From contig NMRB01000459.1 in NCBI GenBank assembly GCA_002633025.1, forward strand, positions 304,011 to 368,010: 64,000 nt of DNA, in the 5' to 3' direction. The translations under genes and the position numbers were made by a program. The notes below the pieces were generated by a model that saw only the letters and a list, made by a program, of their open reading frames with translations, was not told the DNA's origin and did not search any database. Source of the stretch: Notospermus geniculatus (Eukaryota > Nemertea > Pilidiophora > Heteronemertea > Lineidae). Within the stretch, counting starts at the first letter, position 1. The number at the start of each line of letters is the position of its first letter. Below are positions 53,750 through 63,775 of the stretch, one piece after another.

Positions 53750-54392
53750 TTTTGTGTGTCAGTTTTGTGTTATTCTGTATCTTGGACATTTCATAGACAG
53801 GATAGAGAAGGCAGACTTTTTGCCGGAGAACTATAGGGCATGTGCATTGTTTGTTATCCTGGCTCTTCAGCTGTGGAGTGAGACCTGAAAGCCACGATCC
53901 TGATACAGCCTGATATTTGATTGGGTGAGTGGCTTGTCCATGATCCTGGTGTCGGATTTCAGCTGGTGGGTGAGTGACTTCAAAAATCACGATGATGTTG
54001 AAACAGTGTGAAAAAACAGAGCCAGTAAGGTGCATCTAGGGGTTCTATAATCTAGGGTTGGCACATTACATGTTCACGACTGTGACTGTATTATTGAGAT
54101 TGAATTTGCAGGTGCAGCTGCGTGTCTATCTAGGTGGTTCATGCGAGTTGGTACATGTAGATGTAGATATGTTTTGTATTTTTTGTAATCAGATAATTAT
54201 GACATTCATCAGCGGAGGGTAATTGTGATGTAGTTAGCCCTCCGTAAAAAAACTGGACTTGGGGTTGGATATCAGTTGGTGGATAAGTGGCTCTCTCCAA
54301 TCTGTGGGGAAATTTTTCAGAACTTAAATATTTTATGTGTGGCTGCTGACATGGCTGAAGTGAAGATGAACATTTGAGTTATCGCAATCATA

Positions 54393-54881
54393 AAATCCCT
54401 GGGCTCACTGAGTTGGATGATGTTTTCAGTACTGACAGTTGTACCATACTTGGCACCAAGTACAGGAAAGAGATGGTAGTTGTGACAGGAGCAGTTCATG
54501 ATACACCAGTTGTGCCTGTGTTCGGTGTGATCAAAGCGGTATTCATCATTGATGATACTCCCTTCTTGTACGGTATCTCAGTAAACAGCCGTACCTCCTG
54601 TGCCTTGGTACACGGCAAAACCCGTCACAGTTCTTTGTGATTGTTGACAACCATGCCATCCCGTGTTCAGATGACCCTATTACTGCTGTGGATCGGTTAT
54701 TTAAGGCGCATTACTCCTTCAACCTACAGTATGCAAAAGAACTCGCTCTGTTCTATTCTTTCCTTTCCTTGAGAGGTACGTGTATCAGATCTCTGAGCCA
54801 GGAACCAAGATACCACCAAAGGTCAGTGAACTACACACAAGCATAAGTGTGGTCAACCGGAAGTTAAGTGATGAACTGTAG
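54393..54881 (+). pseudogene. Chimera: transposase C-terminus fused to last exon of the partner gene
   Basis: Bases 54393-54579 repeat transposase coding sequence 44776-44962 without a visible change (IPGLTELDDVFSTDSC to DDTPFLYGIS). At the shared word AGTAA the copy jumps to the partner-gene last exon (CCGTACCTCCTGTGCC, from 52953), which continues to its stop copy at 54881 with a short insertion (TTCCTTTCCTTGAG) that breaks the frame. It is a rearranged pseudogene that records a template-switch-like join. Confidence 0.8.
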
Positions 54882-55953
54882 GCCTAAAGGTTTGCTGCAG
54901 TGGACTCAGTGCATCTCAGAAACGTTTTCTGCTGGTGGTATCAGAGGGTTGTTCACCATTGATCTCTCAGGCAGAGATCAGTTATTGATTTATTTAGAAT
55001 AATCATCTACCATCATCACACTAATTCATAGTATTGGTTGAGAATTGGATTGCTTTATACATTTGTAAAATATCTTCCGCTCAATCAGACCGGTTTAGCA
55101 CCTCAAGCTTTGTCTTCTAGAAAGGTCACCAGGGTGAAACAGACCATTGTTGTTCTGTAACTGTACCTTAACCTACCACATTTCATAGACAGATAATAAG
55201 CAAAAAGTCAATCTCCAGAGTTCTCAAATTTTCGACCTAATTCGGGGTCTTTTTCAAGTCGAAAATTTGTGAATTCTGGAGATTGACTTTTTGCTTATTA
55301 TCATTTTGTGTGTCAGTTTTGTGTTATTCTGTATCTTGGACATTTCATAGACAGGATAGAGAAGGCAGACTTTTTGCCGGAGAACTATAGGGCATGTGCA
55401 TTGTTTGTTATCCTGGCTCTTCACTGGCTCTTCAGCTGTGGAGTGAGACCTGAAAGCCACGATCCTGATACAGCCTGATATTTGATTGGGTGAGTGGCTT
55501 GTCCATGATCCTGGTGTCGGATTTCAGCTGGTGGGTGAGTGACTTCAAAAATCACGATGATGTTGAAACAGTGTGAAAAACAGAGCCAGTAAGGTGCATC
55601 TAGGGGTTCTATAATCTAGGGTTGGCACATTACATGTTCACCACTGTGACTGTAATATTGAGATTGAATTTGCAGGTGCAGCTGCGTGTCTATCTAGGTG
55701 GTTCATGCGAGTTGGTACATGTAGATGTAGATATGTTTTGTATTTTTTGTAATCAGATAATTATGACATTCATCAGCGGAGGGTAATTGTGATGTAGTTA
55801 GCCCTCCGTAAAAAAACTGGACTTAGGGTTGGATCGGTTGGTGGATAAGTGGCTCTCTCCAATCTGTGGGGAAAGTTTTCAGAACTTAAATATTTTATGT
55901 GTGGCTGCTGACATGGCTGAAGTGAAGATGAACATTTGAGTTATCGCAATCAT

Positions 55954-56293
55954 AAAATACCTGGGCTCACTGAGTTGGATGATGTTTTCAGTACTAACAG
56001 TTGTACCATACTTGGCACCAAGTACAGGAAAGAGATGGTACTTGTGACAGGAGCAGTTCATGATACACCAGTTGTGCCTGTGTTCGGTGTGATCAAAGCA
56101 GTATTCATCATTGGTGATACTCCCTTCTTGTACGGTATCTCGCTAGTAACCAAGCACTTTGATGAACACTTTCACTCATATGAAGTCCACCACTCACGGC
56201 CAAGTGCACACTTCCTGCTAAGGCAGAATGAATTGCCACGTTATCATCCATTGCACATTTGACATTCTTATGAAGAAGGAGATGAGGAACGAC
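55954..56293 (+). pseudogene. Second duplicate of the transposase C-terminus
   Basis: It repeats 44776-45115 with a handful of substitutions (PGLTELDDVFSTNSC, AVFIIGDTPFLYGIS, HYHPLHI changed to RYHPLHI then a stop). The same new left junction as the previous copy (TTATCGCAATCAT before AAAATACCTGGG) shows both derive from one event followed by tandem duplication. It is truncated at GAACGACTTTT by the AGCTCAC repeat. Confidence 0.8.
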
Positions 56294-56295
56294 TT

Positions 56296-56580
56296 TTAGC
56301 TCACCCGTGAGCTATAGTCGTCATGTGATGTCCGTCGTTGCCGTCAGCGTCGTCGTCCGTCATCGGCGTATCAAAATCTTGCATTTCAGCCATGTCTTTG
56401 AATAGGCCATATACTTTATGTCATCTACATTGTACATTCGGCCATCATGACAATGGCAGTGCAATTATTGAGAGCAGCTGGTGGTAGCTTTGCACGGTAA
56501 AAGTGAAATTGTGTCTTGTGCAGTGATTTTGTGATCAAGTAAGTGTGGTCACTCGACTCATCGTCGAGAGCTAATACATG
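56296..56580 (+). repeat. AGCTCAC-headed dispersed repeat, copy 4, with defined left junction
   Basis: The undisturbed copy near 45120 reads GAACGACGACTTTTCATTAC. Here GAACGACTTTT runs directly into AGCTCACCCGTGAGC, so the repeat begins at or within TTTT. It then has GTCCGTCGTTGCCGTCAGCG and diverges from the body of the other copies. The right junction is lost by deletion. Confidence 0.75.
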
Positions 56581-56937
56581 AAATGTAAATGGTTTGCTGC
56601 AGTGAACTCAGTGCATCTCAAAAATGTTTTCTGCTGGTGGTATCAGAGGGTTGTTCACCATTGATCTCTCAGGCAGAGATCAGTTATTGATTTATTTAGA
56701 ATAGTCATCTACCATCATCACACTAATTCATAGTATTGGTTGAGAATTGGATTGTTTTATACATTTGTAAAATATCTTCCGCTCAATCAGACAGGTTTAA
56801 CACCTCAAGCTTTGTCTTCTAGAAAGGTCACCAGGATGAAACAGACCATTGTTGTTCTGTAACTGTACCTTAACCTACCATATTTCATAGACAGGATAGA
56901 GAAGGCAGACTTTTTTGCCGGAAAACTATAGGGCATG

Positions 56938-57899
56938 TATGGCAAGCGGTTTGTCCATTTATTCCATAAACTAACTTTTTGCTCTGGAAACTTAGTTTAT
57001 GGGTCCAAAAACTAAGTTTTTGCTCACATAACTATAATGGTTTTGCTCTTGGAACTCATATTTCAACTCCAGAACTGCAGTTCCAAAACCAGATGGACAA
57101 AAACTTAGTTTCTGCCAGGCAAAAACTCAGTTTATGGACGGCACGGCCAGAAACTTAGTTTATGCGGCTAAAAAAGTAGTTTCTGAGCAAAAACTAAGTT
57201 TCCAATCTGAAACCTTAGTTTTGCGTCACCCGGAACTATCATTATGCTCCAGAATTAACATTCTGGTCCAAAAACAAAGTTTGTGGACGCAAAAACTTAG
57301 TTTCTGGGCAAAAACTAAGTTTTTAACCGTAACCTATGTTTTATACCTCGGCTCCATTATCACACTTCTGCACAAAGTATACGCATTCTACGATCGGGGA
57401 CGAGGTATAAAATACAAGTTATAACAAGTATTGTTTTATACCTCGTCTCCAATCGTACAATACACAGGTTGGATAATAGAGCAGAGGTATAAAACATAGG
57501 TTACGGTTAAAAACTTAGTTTTTGCCCAGAAACTTTAGTTTTTGCACCCAGAAACTTGGTTTTTGGACCAGAATGTTAGTTCTGGGACATAATAATAGTT
57601 CCGGGTGACGCAGAACTAATGTTTCAGATTTGAAACTTAGTTTTTGCTCAGAAACTAAGTTTGTAGCCGCATAACAAAGTTTCTGGCCTTTACCATCCAT
57701 AAACTAACTTTTTGCCGAGTAGAAACTAAGTTTTTGTCCATCTGGTCTTGGAACTACACTTCTGGAGTTGAAACATGAGTTCCAAGAGCAAAACCCGAGT
57801 TATGCGAGCAAAAACTTAGTTTTTGGACCCATAAACTAAGTTTCCAGAGCAAAAACGTAGTTTATGGAATACATGTAAATGAACAAACCGCTTGCCATA
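56938..57899. mobile_element. 962-bp foldback element with AAACTTAGTTTTTG repeats
   Basis: The ends TATGGCAAGCGGTTTGTCCA and complement CGCTTGCCATA enclose arms of about 450 bp, full of AAACTTAGTTTTTG and ACTAAGTTT words. A central inner palindrome has GGTATAAAACATAGG words. The neighbouring tandem copies show the empty site GGGCATGTGCATTG. Here GGGCATG precedes and AGGCATG follows the insert, suggesting a roughly 7-bp duplication with 12 filler bases. Confidence 0.85.
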
Positions 57900-58029
57900 G
57901 TATGGCAACTAGGCATGTGCATTGCTTTTTATTCTGGCTCTTCAGCTGTGGAGTGAGACCTGAAAGCCACGATCCTGATACAGCCTGATATTTGATTGGG
58001 TGAGTGGCTTGTCCATGATTCTGGTGTCG

Positions 58030-58085
58030 GATCTCTATCAATGAATATATCTCTATCAATGTATCGCCTTCTCTATCAATGCACC
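58030..58085. repeat. CTCTATCAATG short tandem repeat
   Basis: CTCTATCAATG occurs three times within 55 bases with spacers of 8-10 bases. Confidence 0.7.
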
Positions 58086-58229
58086 ATTCATGTAGAAGTA
58101 CTTAATCGGGAACCATACGACATTTACAATGTCATCTTGTTCATAGTATTGGTTGTGAATTGGATTGTTTTATACATTTTCAGCTCAATAAGACAGGTTT
58201 AGCACTTTTTTTCTCTCAGTATAATAGGC

Positions 58230-58680
58230 CTGTTTAGAAAACGTGTTGATTGGTATTTGTTATAAAAACGGCGTTTTCGTGGATTTTGATGGATTTGAGG
58301 CAAAATTTGACAGATATTTCGTTTATATGTTACAGCGATGTCATACAGCATTTAAAATACAACTATCTGAATGAGAGGTGCCATATTTATATCTATTTGT
58401 AATAAATTTATAGGGTGTAAAACCAGCAAGAAAAAGTTAGCTGTACATGGACATTTGGATTTGTAATATACATGTAAGTGTGTAAGTATTGTAATGGAAT
58501 TCCAATGAACGATTTTAAGAATCTAAATTACGGGTACAAAGCTACTGAATTTAAATGTCCATCACATGATTTCAGACACCTTAGACATCAGACTGACCAA
58601 AAATCCATGTTGGATCTGTTCACTAAATTGGGAGTCAAAATCGGTCTGGCTCATGGAATACTTAAACCAGATGTAGGATG
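58230..58680 (+). repeat. Dispersed repeat shared with 63238-63775
   Basis: TTTTGATGGATTTG, AACTATCTGAATGAG-type, TTTATAGGGTGTAAAACCAG and GCAAGAAAAAGTTAGCTGTA recur in direct order near 63600-63770. The 58376-58680 part recurs inverted at 63238-63545 (GACTGACCAAAAATCCATGT shared). No coding function. Confidence 0.75.
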
Positions 58681-58688
58681 AATACTAG

Positions 58689-59604
58689 TACAGTCATGGA
58701 CATTAGTTTATCTACACCTTATAAGTTGAATATTTCAAATACTACTGGGCCGATTTTAACACGGTTTGTTCCATATGAAAGTACATCTTGTTGGTCATAT
58801 TCCTGCATCAGAATTTTGGAAATTTGGAAATATCGTAATTATGTAATAGCTCATCAGAAAAAAACACTGAAATCAAAATTTTTATTATGTAACGTTTTTG
58901 AGATTTTTGTTGCAGATGTGATAGAGTAGAACTTTCTAAGGATTTTGGGCTTTGTTTCATCAAAATATGTTGAGTGGTTGCTGAGATATTTGAGATTATC
59001 AAAATTTTGATAATTTGAGATTTTCATCTTTTTTAGGAAATTTTGATGCCATTAGAAAAAGCCAACCTTAGAATATGGATTTACAAAACTTTGGAACTTT
59101 TTGCCGTAATTGGGCAGAAATATTGCACATTTTTCAAAGTATCACAATATTGATATTTTGAAAAACATACATAACTTCTAACCAGTTTTGGCTAAACGTT
59201 CCAAAACTTCATACCTCTTCACTTTTAGGTGAACTCTGTCTTCTGCATGGCATCCAAATTTTGTGAAAAATTGAAAAATCTCAAATTATCGAAATTTTGA
59301 TAATCTCAAATATCTCAGCAACCACTCAACGGATTTTGACGAAACAAAGTCCATGATCTTTAGAAGGTCCCACTCTACCAAAACTGCAACAAAAGTCACA
59401 AAAAAATTACGCAATAAAAATGTTGATTTTTAGGACTTTTTCTGATGAGCTATTACGTAATTACGATATTTCCAAATTTCCTAAATTTTGATGCAGGAAT
59501 ATGACCAACAAGATGTACTTTCATATGGAACAAACAGTGTTAAAATTGGCCCAGTAGTATTTGAAATATTCAACTTATCAGGTGTAGATAAACTAATGAC
59601 TGTA
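58689..59604. mobile_element. Mariner-type foldback element (912 bp, TA duplication)
   Basis: TA then CAGTCATGGACATTAGTTTA at the left and its inverse ending ATGACTG then TA at the right. The arms of about 430 bp match through TAAGTTGAATATTTCAAATA, CATATGGAACAAAC and AGCAACCACTCAAC. The small centre around 59100-59200 is unpaired. No transposase. Confidence 0.85.
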
Positions 59605-59737
59605 CATGATTTCGACATAGAAGTAAGTTGGTGAATCTTTGCTCACTGTTTTAGGCCCAGCTGCAGTTTCAGTAGGTTGCTTGCTTGAACTGGTGTACAT
59701 ATTTTTTACGGTATACAACTTTTGTAAGCTAAATAGA

Positions 59738-60116
59738 GGGGCCGATTTCACAAAGGGCGTTTAGCGCAATCGACATTTGAATTTAATACTTATTCAGGTT
59801 AAGGGCCTGGAAAAGCATTGTTGGTTTCACTGCCTGTGCCATGCTTGATCGGTGGCGTTCCTACAGGATAGTAACACGTGTTTAAAATTAATGTGTTTAT
59901 GTCCAGGATGAGAAAAAGAAAAGAGCTCTCTTGAGTGTTAAAATATTCTTTGGTGCTAAAGTTTTGAATCCCCGATCGGAAGTGACGTTACTCCATGGTA
60001 CAAAATGGAAATCCTATTGTATAATGTGGCTTATTCCGTCAATCAATGACCTTTTTTGGGCGCTGATCAGGGACTCTAAACTCGTTCCGGCCAAACGCCA
60101 TTTGTGAAATTGGTCC
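59738..60116. mobile_element. TIR MITE, GGGGCCGATTTCACAAAG ends
   Basis: The left end GGGGCCGATTTCACAAAGGG with CGTTTAGC is inverted at the right as CCAAACGCCATTTGTGAAAT with TGGTCC. The interior contains GTGGCTTATTCCGTC and segments shared with 47815-48500. It is terminally similar to the other GGGCC-type elements of the window. Confidence 0.75.
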
Positions 60117-60154
60117 ATGTAGTGTACTCTTGAAAAATTACCATTTTTCCAACA

Positions 60155-60300
60155 TTACTGTTTGTTAATAAATTGTTATGAAGTGTTAAATAAGACATGT
60201 CCAACATGTGTGTTTGTTATTTAATTGTAATGAAGTGTTAAATACAACATGTCCATTTGTCAATAAATTGTTATGAAGTTTTTAATAAATACAGGTTCTT
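60155..60300. repeat. Tandem repeat, unit about 60 bp
   Basis: Three imperfect units of TGTTTGTTAATAAATTGTTA with TGAAGTGTTAAATA and ACATGTCC. Confidence 0.75.
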
Positions 60301-60359
60301 TTACTTATGCACAAAACCTTCCATACGTTGATACAAAGTGCGATTTTTCATATTATCAA

Positions 60360-60825
60360 TATGAATTGTTGTAGCACTTTGGGGTGCATGTTATCAACAG
60401 TTACTCTTTATAAGAGTAAGCATTGGTACATGCACCCTTTCTTGTGGTCCCAATGTGTACCCTAAAAAGGTATGCTGAACCTTTTTAAGGCAGGTGGTGG
60501 AACCCCATGAGGGGTTTCAACATTTAAATTATCTCCCTATGAAGTGTTTCCCTAACCCCATTGGATAGGTCTCTTCTACCCTTTGAAAGAGTTATTAATA
60601 CTCTATAAATGGGAAACTGTATGCCCACAAGTGTAAGCATAACCCTTCATTGAGTTAAGGGTATACCCCGTAAGATTTGAATTAACAACTCTTCCACAGT
60701 GTCGTAATGACTACTCTTTCTCAAGTGTTAGTGCAACTCTTAAAGAGCACTCACCACACAGGCTGTTTGAAAGGGTTGCATACAACTCCTTAGGGGTTCA
60801 TTTCAACTCTTTAGTTTTTAGAGTG
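60360..60825 (-). repeat. Right TIR and subterminal repeats of the EnSpm element
   Basis: Read inward from 60825 on the minus strand: CACTCTAAAAACTAAAGAGT, then AGAGTTG, CTCTTTAAGAGTTGCAC, GAAAGAGTAG and ACTCTTATAAAGAGTA words at irregular spacing. The density of the ACTCTT motif mirrors the left end although the sequences between differ. Confidence 0.75.
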
Positions 60826-60987
60826 AGTTAAGCGTGGCTACCGATGTCAGTTAGTAGTGCAGCCAAAAGTTCAATCAAATTGGCACAAGTTGGATGAATG
60901 AATTTCGGCAAAAATCAAACGTGGTTATGGTCGCGTATCCACTGCCTAATAGCACACTGAATTTCAAATCGATAGGACGAGTGGAAC

Positions 60988-62833
60988 ATGGAGATTTCAC
61001 TACTTGGTTATCGAAAGTCAGAAGCTAACAGTCACAAAACATGTCCTCGGTCAACACGTTGTCAATTTCACACCTCTGACCCCAGGGCATTGAAATTCGC
61101 AGTACACCGAGCTNTACAGGCACCCTCTCCTTATCAACAGGCGAAGTCGTGTTCCTCCTGTTTTTATGGGGCCAACTGCCATACATCATGGTAAAGACAG
61201 GGCCACCTATGGCCGAATTGCCTCTACGTTGGTAAGAAGCTGCCCTGAACTAAAACACGGGGCAAAGGCATTCATGACCGATGGTGAGGTGGCCCTCAGC
61301 AATGCACTAAGCAATGAAATGCCAAACGCTGCAGCTTTGCGATGTTTGCGCCATTTCAGGAGCAACTGCAAGGAGCGTCTGTCAAAGATAGGAATCAGAT
61401 CAAAGTCAGATCAGGACATTCTCCTGACAATGGTATTTGGTACGGGTGGCAAGGGCGGCCTGGTAGATTCCTATGACAAAGAGGAATTGGCTTCAAATAT
61501 TTTAGCACTTAAAGAAAACAATGGAAGAAAAAGAGAAAGACATACCGGTACTTGGCAAGGACTGGGAAGGTCAGTATGAGTCAAACTTCTGGCAGTACAT
61601 CAAACGGAATGAAACCATCATGGCTGAGCATATGATTTGCTCTGCAAGGACAGACGCCAGAATGCCATTGCAGGAAGATGGCACGCCTCTGCGCTGCTAT
61701 ACCAACCAATCGGAGAGCATTAACAATGTTCTAACCAAGCAAAAAGAATCGGTCATAAAAGGAGCCAAGAAGAAAGAGCCCATGTCCAAGGTAGGTTTTG
61801 TGAGAGATGTGTGGAAACCTGTTACTAGAAAAACAGAAGCATGAGGTGATTGGTGCTCTTTGCTCCAGGAGTACTGAGTTAAAACTGAGTGGTGAGTTAG
61901 AATACCTGGCCGTCAGTCAAGAAGTTTGGGTGGGTTGGTCACCTCAGCAAAGAGATAGTTACCTTTGAAGCCTTCTCCAAACTGTCCATGGACGATATTA
62001 AAATGAAAAAACAGATCAAGCCTAGTAAAGCCCCAGTCACATATCCACTCTGGGGCCCGTACGGCGAGTAAAAACAGACATTTTGGCCAATTTCTACGGT
62101 GCCCAGTTTGATCCAGTCTAATTTCCGCTTATCCATTGAGGCGATTTCGGCATAATTCATCTTAGATCCGCGTTTCAGTCTCTAAAATCAACGGCAAGCC
62201 GCTGGGTGGGGAAAATCGCACGGGGCCCGGTGGATTTGTGACCTAGGCTTAAGTACAGTGCACCACAACATGGAGAGAGTGAGTCACCATCGTCATCAAA
62301 CGCAGTTCCGGTAAGGGATTTTTCAGTCAATCTGAACAGTGAATTGCAGTCTTGGGATCTCAGACGATGTGCTAGCAGTGATCGTTGAAGAAGCCAAAGG
62401 GTTGTTGAATACCGCTGGTGCCATAACGGAGAAGCCAAGGTTAGAGAATGTTGCTTGCAAACAGAATAAACAGTTCCTAGTTGCTAGCAAAGCTTCAAAG
62501 ATTGGATTCTATGAATGTACAGTTTTCAAAGAACATGTCAGTTGTCAGTGCCAGCAATTCAAATGCAAAGGTTTGTGCAAGCATAGCCTTTGCGTGGCAG
62601 AAGTTAACTCAATGCTGCCAATGCATGTTCAGGCCACATTGAAGAGAAAACGCAAGTTCAAATCAATGCTAGACTATGCCCCAAACGATACGGCAGGTAA
62701 GAAAGGTGGAAAGCATAAGAACAACTGGCGCCCCTCACGACAAGGCGATGAAAACATTCCAGTGCATGTAACCAACCCCTTCACCCAGGTCCACCACAAC
62801 AACCACAAATTGGAGGTTATGTTTCCTTATTGA
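60988..62833 (+). pseudogene. MULE transposase with SWIM zinc finger, frameshifted and split by a MITE
   Basis: The Mutator-like DDE domain starts at about 61112 (YRHPLLINRRSRVPPVFMGP, then TAIHHGKDRATYGRIASTL), with AFMTDGEVALSNAL and AAALRCLRHFRSNCKERL, to 61540. The next frame (61521-61844) gives YESNFWQYIKRNETIMAEHM, CYTNQSESINNVLTKQKES and MSKVGFVRDVW. After a further shift it reads KHEVIGALCSRSTELKLSGE and LEYLAVSQEVWVGW. A MITE lies at 62029-62249. The C-terminal part (62370-62833) has the SWIM-type CQCQQFKCKGLCKHSLC and a basic tail. The catalytic acidic residues probably include D in MTDGE. At least three frame changes make it non-functional. It could once have mobilised MULE-like elements such as those at 313 and 28921, but their termini were not seen around it. 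Confidence 0.8.
62026..62252. mobile_element. Harbinger-type MITE with TAA duplication inside the MULE pseudogene
   Basis: AGCCCCAGTCACATATCCAC (62029) and the inverse GTGGATTTGTGACCTAGGCT (to 62249) are flanked by TAA on both sides. Inner words GGGGCCCGTACGG and CGCACGGGGCCC also pair. The insert is 221 bp and interrupts the transposase reading frame. Confidence 0.85.
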
Positions 62834-62839
62834 ACAACC

Positions 62840-63237
62840 AAAGACAAGGCCAAAGACAAGCACAGACTTAGTTGGACCATCATTCATCATCCTTTCACAC
62901 AGAGAGCGTTGGCAATACACTGACAGAAGCAACCCTCTCATAAAAAGAAAATCGGCACAGGAAACAACCAAATTTTACTGCATTCGTGCCTCCTGTGTTC
63001 TACATAGATTCCCATATTTCACCCCGAAGTCATATCTATCTATTGCACCCTCTGTTCAAATAAGGCTGCAAGAGCCACACTTGTCTTTATTGAAAGAAGA
63101 ACTCAACTACGAGTGTGAGTGAATCCTGCATGGAAAATCACACAAAATTCTGCTTTCAATGTACAGCCTACATTATACTTATATACATTTGTATTCAAAA
63201 TAGGCTTCTCCTCCATAGCAAGTAGTGATTTTGAAGG
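62840..63237. other. Non-coding stretch downstream of the MULE pseudogene
   Basis: No gene or repeat recognised. No MULE terminal repeat was identified here. Confidence 0.4.
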
Positions 63238-63775
63238 TAGTACCCATGTTAGTCCATGAGCCAGACGGTCAGACCCCAAATTTAACAGTTGACTACCAAA
63301 TTAGTGATCAGATCCAACATGGATTTTTGGTCAGTCTGATGCCTGAGCCCTTGGACATTTCAATTCAGTAGCTTTATACCCCTAATTACGATTCATTAAA
63401 ATTGTTCATTGAATTCAATTGCAAATGTTTCAAAGGAATGTATTATAGATTCAGTTTCTATGTACGGCTAACTTTTTCTTGTTGGATTTAGACCCTATAA
63501 ATGTATTAACAGATAGAAATATGGCACTTCTCAGTCAATTAGGCATGTTAGGCAGATGAATTAATTTGTACTTTTTATAAAAACAACATTTTTAATGATT
63601 TTGATGGATTTGCAGCACATTTTGTGAAATGTACCATTTCTGTGTTACGCAGAAGTCAAACAGTGTATGAAATGCAACTATCTAAACCAGAACTATCATA
63701 TTTCTGTCAGTTAATTGGTAATAACTTATAGGGTATAAAACCAACAAGAAAAAGGTTAGCTGTATATAGACACTT
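63238..63775. mobile_element. Foldback repeat related to 58230-58680
   Basis: GGCTAACTTTTTCTTGTTGG (about 63466) is inverted as CCAACAAGAAAAAGGTTAGC (about 63741), with matching ATAGAAATATGG and ATCATATTTCTG words between. The outer left part carries an inverted copy of 58548-58660. It is probably a palindromic element of which 58230-58680 is one arm. Confidence 0.65.

Larger units (their letters stand above)
53242..56600 (+). repeat. Tandemly amplified chimeric 3' segment of the EnSpm element
   Basis: The 1.5-kb region after the partner gene stop is repeated: first copy 53242-54392, second 54882-55953, third (partial) from about 56586 to 56930 and on to 57900-58020. Markers in each are AAAGGTTTGCTGCAGTG, CAGGCAGAGATCAG, TCTAGAAAGGTCACCAG and GGCATGTGCATTG. 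Between copies lie duplicates of the transposase C-terminal coding segment. Divergence is only a few per cent, so the amplification is recent. Confidence 0.85.
36744..60825 (+). mobile_element. Giant (about 24 kb) EnSpm/CACTA-type transposon with two genes and nested insertions
   Basis: The left end reads CACTCTAAAAATTAAAGAGT and the right end, inverted, CACTCTAAAAACTAAAGAGT. Both are CACTA-like termini with one difference in 20. Both ends are followed inward by many AACTCTTTAAGAGT-like subterminal words (36744-37230 and 60360-60825). Related array sequence (GGCTACCGAATGTCAGTTAA) flanks both outer sides. Inside, on the plus strand, are a probable 5' exon, a small ORF, an EnSpm-type transposase ORF and a seven-exon partner gene. 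No clear 2-3 bp target duplication is visible (GTG against AGT). A composite of two neighbouring elements remains possible, but the interior carries exactly the gene content expected. Confidence 0.7.

Noticed and set aside
53664-54035. 123-codon minus-strand ORF
   Set aside because: It is antisense to the repeated 3' flank of the partner gene and crosses the palindrome. The same peptide appears in each tandem copy only because the DNA is duplicated.
56290-56310. Helitron 3' end (hairpin plus CTAA on the minus strand)
   Set aside because: The hairpin overlaps the CTAA, the next base is not consistently T, and no TC start or Rep/helicase was seen.
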